Assembly (NCBI GenBank): GCA_036362985.1
Contig: JAYGXS010000004.1
Coordinates: forward strand, 63,136,288-63,200,287
DNA from: Ligula intestinalis
Taxonomy: Eukaryota; Platyhelminthes; Cestoda; Diphyllobothriidea; Diphyllobothriidae
Length of the DNA stretch: 64,000 nucleotides
Direction: 5' to 3'
Shown in pieces: positions 1 through 11,058 of this stretch (positions are counted from its first letter, which is position 1; each line of letters starts with the position of its first letter). The position numbers were made by a program, and so were the translations under genes. The notes under the pieces were generated by a model that did not search any database, had not been told where the DNA came from, and saw nothing but the letters and a program-made list of their open reading frames with translations.

Positions 1-954
1 CTTCTTGACTTGTCACATTTACATCCAGTGACCTTTGCAATTTGAATAAGTGCTATGAACTTAAGTTAACTACAGCTGATTCCATAAAACAGGTAAGGGG
101 TTTAGTAAGTAGGAATAGCAATGCAGGCTCAAATGTATAAATATTCGCTAACTAGCGTGAAATTTTAAATTTTTTTCATTTCTTAAGAAGTGTGAGACGT
201 GTTGTTGACGGTAGCTTGGTATCTGCAAATTTAACTACATGTGATATTGCCTCGTAAAAAACATAATCTTATCACATTATCAACGATTACCTTCTTCCTT
301 CTACCTACAAAAAGTAACTTTATGACCTTAAAAAAACTTCAGCATTCTTACAGCCGAAATGATCTAAGACTTCAACTCCCGAAAGTGCTCTCATCCGTGA
401 AAGGGCCACAAAACAAAAGATGGGTCATTATATCCTTGAATGTTTTAACTGACTTCCCGTCAATTTAAAATTATTTTTACATCAAACGCATTCAATTATA
501 ATCTTAATAAATAGTAAAATGCAGGTGCCCAAATTTTTTTGCCACTAAAAATAGGTCGGAGGCCATTTTAGACCTTGCGCGTGTAAATCGGGTGGAGTAG
601 CCTATCAACGACGCTCACCGCCCGGTTACACTGACACAGGACTGAACCAAAAAAATCGTCTCCAACGAGAAAATAGTTGCAGCTATTTTAAGTTGTTCAT
701 CCCCTGCCAAACGGGCACGATGTCTAGTAAGCTTAACGAATGTTTCCATGAGAACGAAACCCGTATAAGGTGTTTATTCTTACTTAAGACATTCTGAAGA
801 ATAGGCCAGACCGTAGCCAATTTAAAACAAGAAATACATTATTTAAAATAAAGTTATATTCGCCCAATAAAAAAGCACCTGTACCTCCAAAACCTGCGGA
901 AAATGAAAGTTCCTATGCAAATATAGTCGCCTCATGCATACCTCACAGTAAAGT
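1..954. other. Intergenic, no gene seen
   Basis: AT-rich sequence without an ORF that resembles a protein. The longest open frame (241-468, +) is low-complexity Lys/Leu/Thr-rich sequence without domain character. The last 50 bases lead into the LINE remnant that follows. Confidence 0.5.
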
Positions 955-1500
955 AAACGGTCCCCTATGGCTTCGTCGATTGCAGAAGGGTCTAATTTTA
1001 CTGTTTACACTTTTGAATGGTCAAACCTTAAATCCTCATAGTACAATAAGGCAGCTTGAGCACTCTCGACGCGCCAGTCATCGAGACGTATTTTTATTTC
1101 TTCCTATGGCACGCACAGTTAAGTACCGGCAATTCTTTTCAGTAAATGCCATATCAATCTGGAATAAGCTGCCCAAAAGTATTAAAACCCAGCAAAACTA
1201 CCCTATGTTTCAGAGAGCTATAACTAGTTTTCTACATTTTAGGACAACTTTCAGGAATTTTGGGTGCTGACTCGGTGGAATCTCTCTTTCACTCTGATGG
1301 CGTTCGTGGACTTTGAAACCCGCCAGGTTTCATGCTGAAGATAACGCTGCTGAAGCAGAAGCCCGCAGTCTGCTAACCCTTCAGCCGATAGCGCGCAACT
1401 TTTGCCGACAACCATTGAAGGAAGACTGAGAACACTGTCTTCTTGTGCCAACCCTCTCCGTCTGGAACTAATGTTTTTAAACGGTATGAAACATTTCTCC
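955..1500 (+). pseudogene. CR1-like LINE 3' remnant (RT C-terminus)
   Basis: The frame ending at 1270 reads like the C-terminal end of a CR1-group LINE ORF2: an LWLRRLQKGLILLF block followed by YRQFFSVNAISIWNKLP. In these elements this is the segment just before the stop, with the consensus FF...WN.LP. The catalytic RT core is missing, so this is a 5'-truncated dead copy. The roughly 230 bases after the stop match the downstream part of the remnant at 4040-4430, which shows a shared 3' UTR and a common family. Confidence 0.6.
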
Positions 1501-3289
1501 TGCTGATGAGTCAACTCAGCTTACAACTGTACATTTATTCCGTTTGTATCATACCTTTGAAGGCAGGTTTTTTTCACTTGAAACAAACTCCCTATCTCGC
1601 CCATTGTTGACAAAACCAAAAACCTGAAACAAAACCAATACTGGCTGCAACATAGGGAGTTTGTTTTAGGTTTTTTCCGGTCTTCGAGGTGTTGGAAGGC
1701 GCCCAAGAGGTGCATTACCAACTCTTTACAATTGCCTGTAAACTGGCATAATAAACATATTATTATTATACCGTGTCTGCGGAACCCAGTGAACCAGCAG
1801 ATGTTTCTTTCATTTAAAAGCGAGTTCAAAGGCGTTTTCGCTCTACAGCACTCTTAATCAGCTAAGGCAGCATCATTACTGATCTGGCTATGCAAGCAAC
1901 CGCCGCATCACTGCTGGACGCTGCACCAACAAGTGATGTGGAAGAGATTGTTAAGTCTGAAAGGCCAAAGAGAAAAAGTTCTAAGAAGACGAAACCGCCC
2001 CTAAATTTGGGTTTAGTCAGCCCAATAGCCAGCCCTTTAGCCAGCTCATCTTAAATCTCCGAACAAGTGAGCTGGATACAAAATCTCGCTCAGTCGAATG
2101 GTGTCAGAACATACCAGGCAACCGGTTAAGACGATAGCAGGATGCAGCTGAATCTTTGGTCCCAGCGTCAGCATCAACAACTCCAGAGCTGCTGTCAGAT
2201 CACCTTTAGTTGGTTACTTTAACAGTGCTAATGTACGGCGAGACATTTGCACTGTCAAGGCATTTTAAATAGGGATGGTCCAGACAGCACCCATTAAAAA
2301 TCCTCGCCCAAGACCTCTTAAACTCATTTTGGAAAAGGAGGTGCAGGTGCAGGTTCTGTTGCATAGAAACTCATTCTTATGGAGTCTGCATTCGAAGATT
2401 GTTTCTGGAATAAGAAATGAAAGAAAGAATTCAGACAGCTAATAACAGAACTGGAAAATGAAGGATAAATAGAGCGACACATCTAAACATAGAGGACGAA
2501 AAAATAATTCAAGTCAGAAGAGCATTTCTTTGGCCGAAGGTAGTCAATCTAACAGCCTAGCTGCCCAGTCTCCCAAATCAAACACGTGTACCCTTTACAC
2601 TTTCCCTTCAAAGTGTCAGGTCTCTACTTAATAAGATGCCCTGCCTACTGACTCTTAATTTCTTTTACCGCCGAGCCATTGTTGTAGTAACAAAGACATG
2701 GGCAACACCCTGCATAGACGCCTCCGGACTCTCCATTATAGGCTTCGCCTACACAAATGACAAGTCGACAGTAGAACCTCGTGTGACATCGATCATGTCA
2801 ATGTCATATCCGGGTTTATTTTCTTTTATCTGCATGTTAGGACTAGGCTGAAACATGTATCCTTAAGCCAGCTTATTCGTCAAACTAAGCCTGCTCCCTG
2901 CTCCTTGGCCTCGTTAGCTGCCTTCCCATTCCATGACACCCCGCGTTCATTGTTACCGTATGCTTATTCACCACTGCCCATCGTCTTTTTTCCCAACCCG
3001 CGTCCTTATTCCCTTATAAAGCTGCAGCTACCCATCTGCGGTATTCACACAACTGCTCTCCTAAGAACCTCGATTGTATGCTCACCCTCTTTTTGATGGC
3101 TACATTGCATCTATTTACCTATCGTGCACTGTGAGTCTCACCGTTTATTTCTGTATAACCACCAGATCCGAATTATTCCAACTGTCTCTTTGGCATAGCT
3201 TCTGGCCTCATATGCTTCTATGCTGGTGACAAGACTAGCACTGACCTATGAATGGCTAATAACTTCAATGCTTACTTATACCAAGCGTT
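1501..3289. other. Intergenic, no gene seen
   Basis: No convincing exon on either strand. A perfect 15-bp inverted repeat lies inside (1581-1595 against 1652-1666) with a 56-nt loop. The ORF at 2636-2851 has no recognisable family. Confidence 0.4.
1581..1666. repeat. 15-bp inverted repeat
   Basis: AAACAAACTCCCTAT at 1581-1595 is the exact reverse complement of 1652-1666; the loop is 56 nt. It may be a remnant of a palindromic element. No function is implied. Confidence 0.6.
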
Positions 3290-4430
3290 TATGGAAGATT
3301 TGGTCGGCTCAATTCCAACCATCCGAAAATGGATCAGTGCAGTCTTAAAAACCATAACTTATACCTTAGATTGTGGTCATTCAACAGCTTCGTAAATCTC
3401 ATGGTCCTGGACAAGACGGCACCATGGTTATCATTCGAAGTGCAGATGCAAATGATATTTTTCCATCCCTCCTGGGTAAGAAATATAACATTGCTTTTTA
3501 AAGTGAAATCTGTCCTAATTTATGGAAGGAATTACGCATTCTGCCTTTATCCAACCATGGCCCGTATATGCCATTCGACTAACTTGGGCAAACGGAACTA
3601 GCTTCTGAATTCTATGTCTGCCCATTTGGGATGCTCCCACCGAAGGAGTTAAAATTTCTTATGCTTTATTTGCCTAATACATGTTAGAAACGCAGTTATT
3701 CAGGAAGCGTGCTTCGCTTACTCTTATATTGCACCTTTGTCAACGATGATGCTGATGGTTGCTTATGTTAAGCTCTTGACCTTCGCTGCTGACTTAAAAT
3801 TTGTCGATCCATGTAAACCGACAGATCGCAACATCATGCTGGAGCTCATAAAAAGGACCTTCAGGCCTTTGCCCAGTGGTGCTGCGCATGGCGCCTCCAT
3901 CTTTCTTGGCAAAAGTGTCCCGTTGTGGTTGTCGGTGACGATCATCAGCCTTAAATAAGCATAGAAGGTGACAAATTACATCCGCCGGGTGTTATTGACG
4001 ATCTGGACATATTCTATTGTAATAGTTTTAATCTGTCACGGTACTGTGCCCTGAATGTCTCGAAAGCACGCTGAACTACCAGACTTATTCTCAGAAATGA
4101 CTTTTTATATCTTCCTCTGGCACAAAGAGTTTGATATTGCCCTTAATTTCAGTAAACACCATAGTGATCTAGAATAAGCGTTTCAGTAGTATCAATAATC
4201 AATAAATATATCCTTTGTTAAAGATAGGTATTACTAGTTTTCTACACTCGTGACATCTTTAATAATTTTATGGTGCGGAATCGGTGGCCTCTCTCTTCCA
4301 CTCTGGTCACGTTTGCGGACTCTGAATCCTGTAATACGCTCCATGATGAGAACGATGGTGCTAATTCTGTAGATCGCTATCATCAACTGACAGCGAACAA
4401 ACGTTCGCCGACACACATATATCTGGTTTT
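3290..4430 (+). pseudogene. Decayed LINE RT fragment
   Basis: Shifting plus-strand frames carry scattered RT signatures: HGPGQDGTMVI near 3400 (like the KSPGPD block before the RT fingers), an LWKELRILPL-like stretch near 3520, and an F.ND...-like active-site region near 3735, followed by a stretch that also occurs, inverted, at 61425-61600. From about 4040 it aligns with the 3' part of the remnant at 955-1500, including the shared GGAATCGGTGG(A/C)CTCTCT-type 3' sequence. Many stops and frameshifts mean it is long dead. Clade assignment beyond CR1-like is uncertain. Confidence 0.5.
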
Positions 4431-5429
4431 GTGGTTAACAGGGTTTGGTACGAGGAGAGATTATTCGCGCATACAAGCTAAGTACAGCTGGCGCGGAAAG
4501 GCCTACAGTTCCTTTAAACAACAATTGATGAACGGACATATAGGTGGGGTGCTTCCCGGACCTGGGGTGTGAGAAACAGACATCGGACACAGATGGATGA
4601 GGGATGAGCAAGAATGCGGTTGCGGCTGCTGAAAGTTGACTATCAGTTAACACCTTGCTTGTGCTCAAGCCATTGCACAAACCTGTTTGGAGCCAAAACT
4701 GTCGCGTGCAAAGCCGGGAGTTTTTGGTTGCTTAAAAGCCAGTCTGGGCGCTCGACCTACACAAACCTTTATCAAGTGACCTCCAACAACTACATCACTA
4801 GTGGGCATCTGTCTGCATCTGTTAGTCTGTGTCATCTTTACAGCGACAAAAAGCAACCCAGCATAGCCAGCATGCTCTTCCGATCACTTCTGTGAAGGAC
4901 AAGGAAGCTTGTAAGTGCATATTCCTATCAGTTATGCATATTGTAAATAAAAAGTGCATGTCTAACCACTCAGATATTGTTACAGTATAGAAAAAACCAT
5001 GCTACTGTGTTTAGCTAATTCTGGAACATGTCATGTCCTTAGTTAGACTGGAGACGTTCTGTAACCTTCAAACTATAGCTGGATACGGTAGCAATTATAA
5101 ATTTAGCCTGAAGACGGTAAAAAGCAGTACCTTGCAAGATAAAGGCATGGTAACCACTTAGCTAATGATGCAGAAAGACAATACCTGTGGCTTTGCGTTG
5201 TCTATCGAAAGCTACACCCTGTGGCTATATGTTTTCGAACAAGATGCAGGCGCAGGCTTATAGTTGAGGTGCTTGATCTGCCAACCCGCAAATAGGACTC
5301 ATGGGCCGCAGAAAAACAGGGGTATCTTACAAAATCACTATTGCTATTTTTAATTCTTTCGATATAGTCTAGTTGTCCTAACCACAGCAGCAAATTTGCT
5401 TCATTAACTACACATAATTGTAATCTAGC
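4431..5429. other. Intergenic, no gene seen
   Basis: Overlapping ORFs of 60-100 codons occur on both strands but have no domain character and no splice-framed continuity. No repeat family was recognised here. Confidence 0.4.
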
Positions 5430-5980
5430 TGGTTGTAACTTTATTATGCAGTTTTTACACAAATTTACCTGTTAGCTTACGCAGTCAAGCCTTTCGGCTA
5501 GATTTCCTAAGCTTTGCAAGTGCAGTCTAGTCCTCAAAGCCTAATCTAACCTTTTAGCCTATTGCAATCTCAGCAACACTAGTACCGTTCTAGAATTAAC
5601 ACTATTAGCAGTGGCATATTACCTCTAGCAGCAGTATTCTGGTCCAAATTTAGTAAAAATGTGGCAGCAGCAGTTAAATTACTGTATTAGTTACACCAAA
5701 TTCAAATCTAGCTAACCTTAAAGTCTTACTGGCTATTACCTCATTATTCAGTTTAGACACAATTGTATCTCTTCGATTAGGCAGTTGGGTCTCTTAGTTT
5801 AGATTTGCTTAGCTGTGGTAGTGTAGTCTTGTCCTCAATCCCTAGTCTATGCATCCAGCCTATTGCAGTCACAGCAACACTGCTGTCCTCTACTACCGTG
5901 CTTGTAGTGCACTTATTTAGAAAGAAAATGCTCTGAGCTCCGAAAAATGGCAGCGTCATTCCTAGCACCAGTACTGCTAC
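5430..5980. repeat. Imperfect tandem duplication, ~300-bp period
   Basis: Two diverged direct copies, about 5430-5680 and 5720-5960. Shared landmarks in order: a ...TTTACACAAATT/TTTAGACACAATT segment, TTAGCTTACGCAGT/TTCGATTAGGCAGT, CAGTCTAGTCCTCAA/TAGTCTTGTCCTCAA and CTATTGCA(A/G)TC(T/A)CAGCAACACT. No coding potential. Confidence 0.6.
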
Positions 5981-6089
5981 ACTTCTTGTTGAGATTGTGG
6001 GAATCTGGGCCCAGTGGCGACTTTAATAAGCGTCATTGTCAAAAATAATACATAACAAAATAGTACCAGAAATGCTTTCAATCATCTGC

Positions 6090-7060
6090 ACCCCTAGTTA
6101 TTAGTATGAGAAATATCACTAGCAGTACCAGCCTTCGTCTCCAGGACTCTGGTTTGACAGTTACTGAAGTTGGGTATTTACTCGGAATACCTTAAACCCC
6201 CATTCGCAAAATTTGCTGGGATCAATGGGATATGAGCAGAGGTTCCGCAAAGTTCAAGCTTTAAAAGAATACTGTGCTAGATATGTAGTTGGGCTACAGA
6301 TGGTAAACGGCATGACCTAAATGCATGGTAGGACTGGATCATTACTTTACAAACGCCCTATTATTATCAAAATGCTAATCAATTTTTCCTCCTCACACAG
6401 ATTGCGAGTGCACACACAATAAATACTTATAGTATACCATCTACTGGTCTTACCATACCTGATTAATAGAAACAAGCACTCGCAGTATAGACGCGTACCT
6501 AAAGCAGTTGTATCTTATTACCTAAGGCGGAAATCAAGACAAACGGTCTTCTGCTCAGGGCCCAAAGCATGTACTTACTCGAAATAGTTTAACCCCAGAT
6601 TCACACTCCTTGTTGAGGCAAGAAGAATGAACCCCCCAGTTTTAAATTAAATCCACCGTCTTTTCTGACTAATTTAAGCGCCCGAGATAGAACGGATTGT
6701 GAGACTCAACTATATCGTAGCCAGTTGTAATTAGACACAGTAGTAGCTGTTTTAGTCTCGGCCTCCTTGGGCCTTGCTTCATACCTACTATAGGTGAGTG
6801 AGGGTAAATAGTACAGTAGTACCAGCGCAAAAGGCTACTGTCACTTAAGACTAGGTGAGGCGGTGTATTGGCTTGCATTTGATACAGCAGCCCACGCCGG
6901 ACCTTGTTTAGTATTCGAGACTCCGGGAAAAGTTGGAGAGTGCGGAGCCACTAACTACGTTCTCTATCACCTAAAACCAACCCCTGAGACCGTCACCTTC
7001 TGAACCAACCTGTTGGTTCAGTTGGTGGACTTCATCGAAACCGATGGTCGAACACACACA
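6090..7060 (-). repeat. Dispersed repeat R1, copy 1
   Basis: The segment ending in CCGATGGTCGAACACACAC is an inverted relative of 13884-14480 and 42388-43015. All three share the CGGAGTCTC...AAACA(A/G)GGTCCGG block, the CACCGCCT(C/A)ACCTAGTC block and a 3' portion around CTCAGGGCC. No ORF or terminal repeat was recognised, so the class (SINE, MITE or LTR) is unknown. The outer boundary near 6090 is approximate. Confidence 0.6.
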
Positions 7061-10000
7061 TCTAGTGCAGAATACCGAAGTGAGGTGGTCCACACCACAC
7101 ACCATACGCCAACCCTGAAATTCAAAATTATCGTAAAAAATCACTAGATGAGTTGATCAGGAGTGCTTTTCAGTTAACAAGATAGAATGTTTTATGTATT
7201 TGGAGAAGGATCTGCAGTTATTCCCGCCAGAAATGCAATGAAAAATGCGTGTTGGCAGCAAACTATTGTTTAAACTTATTGAGGCAGATGAGCTCAATTA
7301 ATGAGATATTGCCAGCACGTAACATATGAAGCGAAAAAGAAGTCACCACAAGTCGAAGTTGGCTGTAATGTTTTTTGTAAGTGCGTTCAAATAAGCGTAC
7401 ACATAAATTCGGATGAACAAATATAATGAAAATGAAATTGTACAAACACATAAATCTTCACTTCGAGTCAATTAAGCCAGCACCTACTCTTCCAACACAT
7501 TTTGTTGAGAAAATTCGACTTTCGCCTCTACGATTTCTATTAATTTTCAGAAATATATCAAGCTAGGGGAAAGAAACCTTTACCTTTGTTGACTGATGGG
7601 ACTAATGGACCTTAAGTCGTTGGCGTCACATTTAAACACTTGTTTAGAAGATCCTGTATGCCCCGCTAATAAAAATTGAGAAGATCTAAGCCCCTCTTAA
7701 GTTAACGGCATGCAGTTTGGTTCAAGTAGCTTGGAATTCGCAGAAGACTTTAGTATTTACTCAACTAAACATTTCGTCTTTTAATTATCCACTTGACTGG
7801 TGAGTTTATGAGTGAAATTCATTAGCCAATAAAAAGAAGGTGCATGACCACGCGCTGGTTCATGTGGTTGTTCATTCATGTTTCATAGTTGCTTAAAATT
7901 CCTTTCCTACTCCAATTTTTTGAAAGATTTACATGTTTGCTGTAATTTCATTTTCTACTAGCCCACAAACGCTGTTTATTATTATAATCGCTGTAAATTG
8001 CGATTAAATTAATTCGTAGTTTAACGATAGTGCCTATGAAGATGGTAATCAATGCAAGTTCTCTCAGGGGACATCATGCTTCAAATTTCTGAGCTAGTGC
8101 CTGTAGCCAAAAATGCTTTGGATGCCTCGAGAAAGGCCTTGCATGTACACTTACACGTGCACACGATGCCTGCGTGTGTGCGCGCGCGTCAGAGTTGGTT
8201 CTGAACCCCTCCTTCTACCGACAATGTTTAGTGTAAGTGAACCTGCATGAGCAGTCACACAAGCATCGACACGAATCATTAACTTAATCGTGAACTGCTG
8301 GCTTAGCGAATCAGGCTACGGAATGCGGCTGCTGGTTGGAACATTATAGTTCCAGTTTGCTGGTATTGTCTTTGTTTCGAATCTAATTGAGACCGTATTT
8401 TTTTAAAATACAGACTTAATGGAGCTTTGTGTCCATTCTTACGCGCCCGCTGCCCGTTCGCACATACCACAACAGGAACTAGAAGCACGACTGTCACTAT
8501 CCCAGCTTGCCTTGGTATTTATTTGGTACAACCGGATCTACTAGTGGATGCTCTATAGTGTGGCACCGTTCGCCTTGGTGGGACTGTATAGCAGAAGCAT
8601 TTGCCCTGCGAAGCATCCGAGAAACCAATTATTTTCCATAATTTGTAGCTGTCCGCCTATCGTGTTATGTTTCTGCTTTCGACTCAGTTGGGCAGGACCA
8701 TGCTAGCCATTTAACTTCCCGGAAAGTGGATAGTCTTGGTCAAAGCAAATTGCACTTTTACGTCACCGGCACGTTTTGAATAGATTTTGCGATGATTATT
8801 TCACTTCGCCTACAGGATAGATGCTTTTCTGGTCAAAGCACTATATCTACGGGTAGCAACCATATGCATTTTAACTATCTGACAGTTTTTGTTTCGTACT
8901 TCTCCATGGGTTTGCTGATCGCAAATTTGATGCTATGATATTGCGTAGTTATGCTAGTCTCGATAATGTTACAGATGACTTCTCTTAGTGCGCAACGATC
9001 AGCAGATCCGAGGACTTGGACTCATTCTTCTACAGCGATGAATACTGAATATGAACTGTCCAAAGACTACCTACACGATTTTGGTGGATAGTGCTGAACT
9101 ACTTTCGGATCTGTTGCCTCGTCACCTCCAGTTAGTTCGTGGCTTATGATTCAAGACGACAGCACTGCATATTTTTTACTGCGTGAATTGCTCTTAACAT
9201 GCCTTGAGCTCGATTGTGGACTATCATTGCAGACGTCCGCGTACTGCACCCAAAGGATTGTAGTCGAATGCTTGAGGAATCTACGTGTCCTACAAACGTA
9301 TATTGCAGCGTTTATAATGGTAGCACTGGACTGACAGGATTGACGCTCAGTGACTATGGGCTTTTATGCTGATAGCGATGTCAAGGCCGAGACTACAGAC
9401 GTCTTTTATGCTTGCGAAAAGCGTGCAAGCAACATAGATCCTGGCAGCTATGTAGTCCTTTGTTCGCTCGGCTATATGTTGGCCCCAAAATATTGTGAAC
9501 CGTTTTCTTCCGGTCAGAGGCATATTCAAAGGCTTTTTTCTAATTCGGTGGACAGGTTGACTGATTTATAGACATCGTTTATCCGAACTTAGTAGCTCGG
9601 CGTGGCTTATGATCAGTTACCCAATGTCCTGACCAGGGTACCTGAGGACACTTACAAGATGATGGCTATCTTCGTAAATTTGATCATTTCATGGGTAATT
9701 CTTTAGCAGATACTCTCGTTTTGATGTACCTTTAAGAAAATTTCAATGCAATATTTGTGCGTGCGTGCGTCTTTTAACTTAGCCATCCTCACCGAATTCA
9801 GCTGAGGTGTAATAGCAAACTTTCCGTGCTTGGTACTGGCATAGTCTCAAGGTTTCTATTCAGTTAAGTAGCTCAAGCGGCCTCATCAACTTATCTAACT
9901 TCAGCTCGGTTTTAAGTAAGATGCCATTACCGCTTCAGGCTGCAAATTGTTGCCTACATAAAGCTTGAACTGCTTTGAACATTTGATGTTTGTCGATGTA

Positions 10001-10860
10001 TTGCTCAGCGGTCAGGGAACCTAGTCCACAGTGATCCGGTGCTGATCATTGACCGAGATCATTGATGTTTTACATTTTGAATTTGAAAATGTCCACTGCA
10101 TAACCATTTTTGGCCACGTTTATGCTCATTCCGTACCGGGTGTGCCCGTGAGCGACATACACATACCTTCGACGCCGTGCTGCTCATGCTACCCAACAGA
10201 CTGGAAGGCATTCGAGATTTGGGTTCCCGGCTTCAGACTATGTGTTACTGCTTGAGTCCTGGACAACGTGGACATTAAATTCTTCCTGAAAAGTTCCTTA
10301 ATTAAACAAACTTATTTCCCCAAGTAAGCCCTGAAACTTCATTAGCCTTACGTTTTGAGGTCTTTCAAAATCTTCCTTTTTCTTTCCAAGCGCTTCTGTT
10401 TTTTGACAGATCAGTGCGCTTCAGCCGCCTTTGCCATCTTTACGCCACTGACTTTCCTCGTATAATTTAATCATTCCACTGGTAGATCTGAGTTTGTTGT
10501 GTTGGCAGAATTTTTGACATTAGTATAGGGAAACGACTTGGACGTATTAACTTTCGAAATGTTTTGCTTACTTTAAAAAAAGACGCTTGCTGCGATTCCC
10601 AGCTGATACTCCCGCAAGTTGAGAAACCAGTATGACCATACTTAGAGCCGTCACACCCGAATCTTAATACTTTCATTATTTTTGATAAAGCCACTCTCAC
10701 TGTTGTCTCAGGGAACCTTAAGAAACTAGTGCTTCAGGGCATTTCTTAGGATATTCATGAGACGGGGCGCTTATGACTGACATACTCAGACTTGTCTACG
10801 TCACAATTCATAAAACCGACTTAAACGTCCTGTCTTGCATGTAATTTTGTGCAAAAACTC
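7061..10860. other. Intergenic, no gene seen upstream of DDX54
   Basis: 3.8 kb without a recognisable exon. The two longest open frames (9146-9334 and 9350-9571, +) have no family signature. A purine/pyrimidine-alternating GTGTGCGCGCGCG patch lies near 8175. No core promoter for DDX54 could be assigned. Confidence 0.4.
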
Positions 10861-10864
10861 TATT

Positions 10865-10879
10865 TGTCTTCCCTCGTAG
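10865..10879 (+). promoter_or_regulatory. Splice acceptor two bases before the DDX54 ATG
   Basis: A pyrimidine-rich tract TTGTCTTCCCTCGTAG ends in AG at 10878-10879, then CC and the ATG at 10882. The CDS region is therefore probably preceded by a cis-spliced 5' UTR intron or receives a spliced leader in trans, which is common in flatworms. It could also mean that an upstream coding exon exists. Confidence 0.5.
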
Positions 10880-10881
10880 CC

Positions 10882-11058
10882 ATGTCTTCCGGAGAGAGCG
10901 ACGGTGACATAGGCGTTGCTGAGGCGCGAGCACTTGTCAAAAATGCTAACCGTAAGAAGCGAAAGGCCGGGGGCTTTCAGGCCATGGGTCTGAGTAATCC
11001 GCTCTTCAAGGGTATTGCCCGCAAGGGCTACAAGATGCCAACACCAATCCAGCGGAAG
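10882..11058 (+). CDS. DDX54: DDX54 exon 1
   Basis: Residues 1-59. A short acidic and basic N-terminus, then the Q-motif region ending PTPIQRK. Donor AAG|GTGAGT. Phase 0. Confidence 0.9.

Noticed and set aside
1251..1829. Minus-strand ORFs as genes
   Set aside because: They overlap the LINE 3' UTR and a simple hairpin and have no family signature.
9146..9571. Gene upstream of DDX54
   Set aside because: Two short frames without domains, splice sites or a shared phase.
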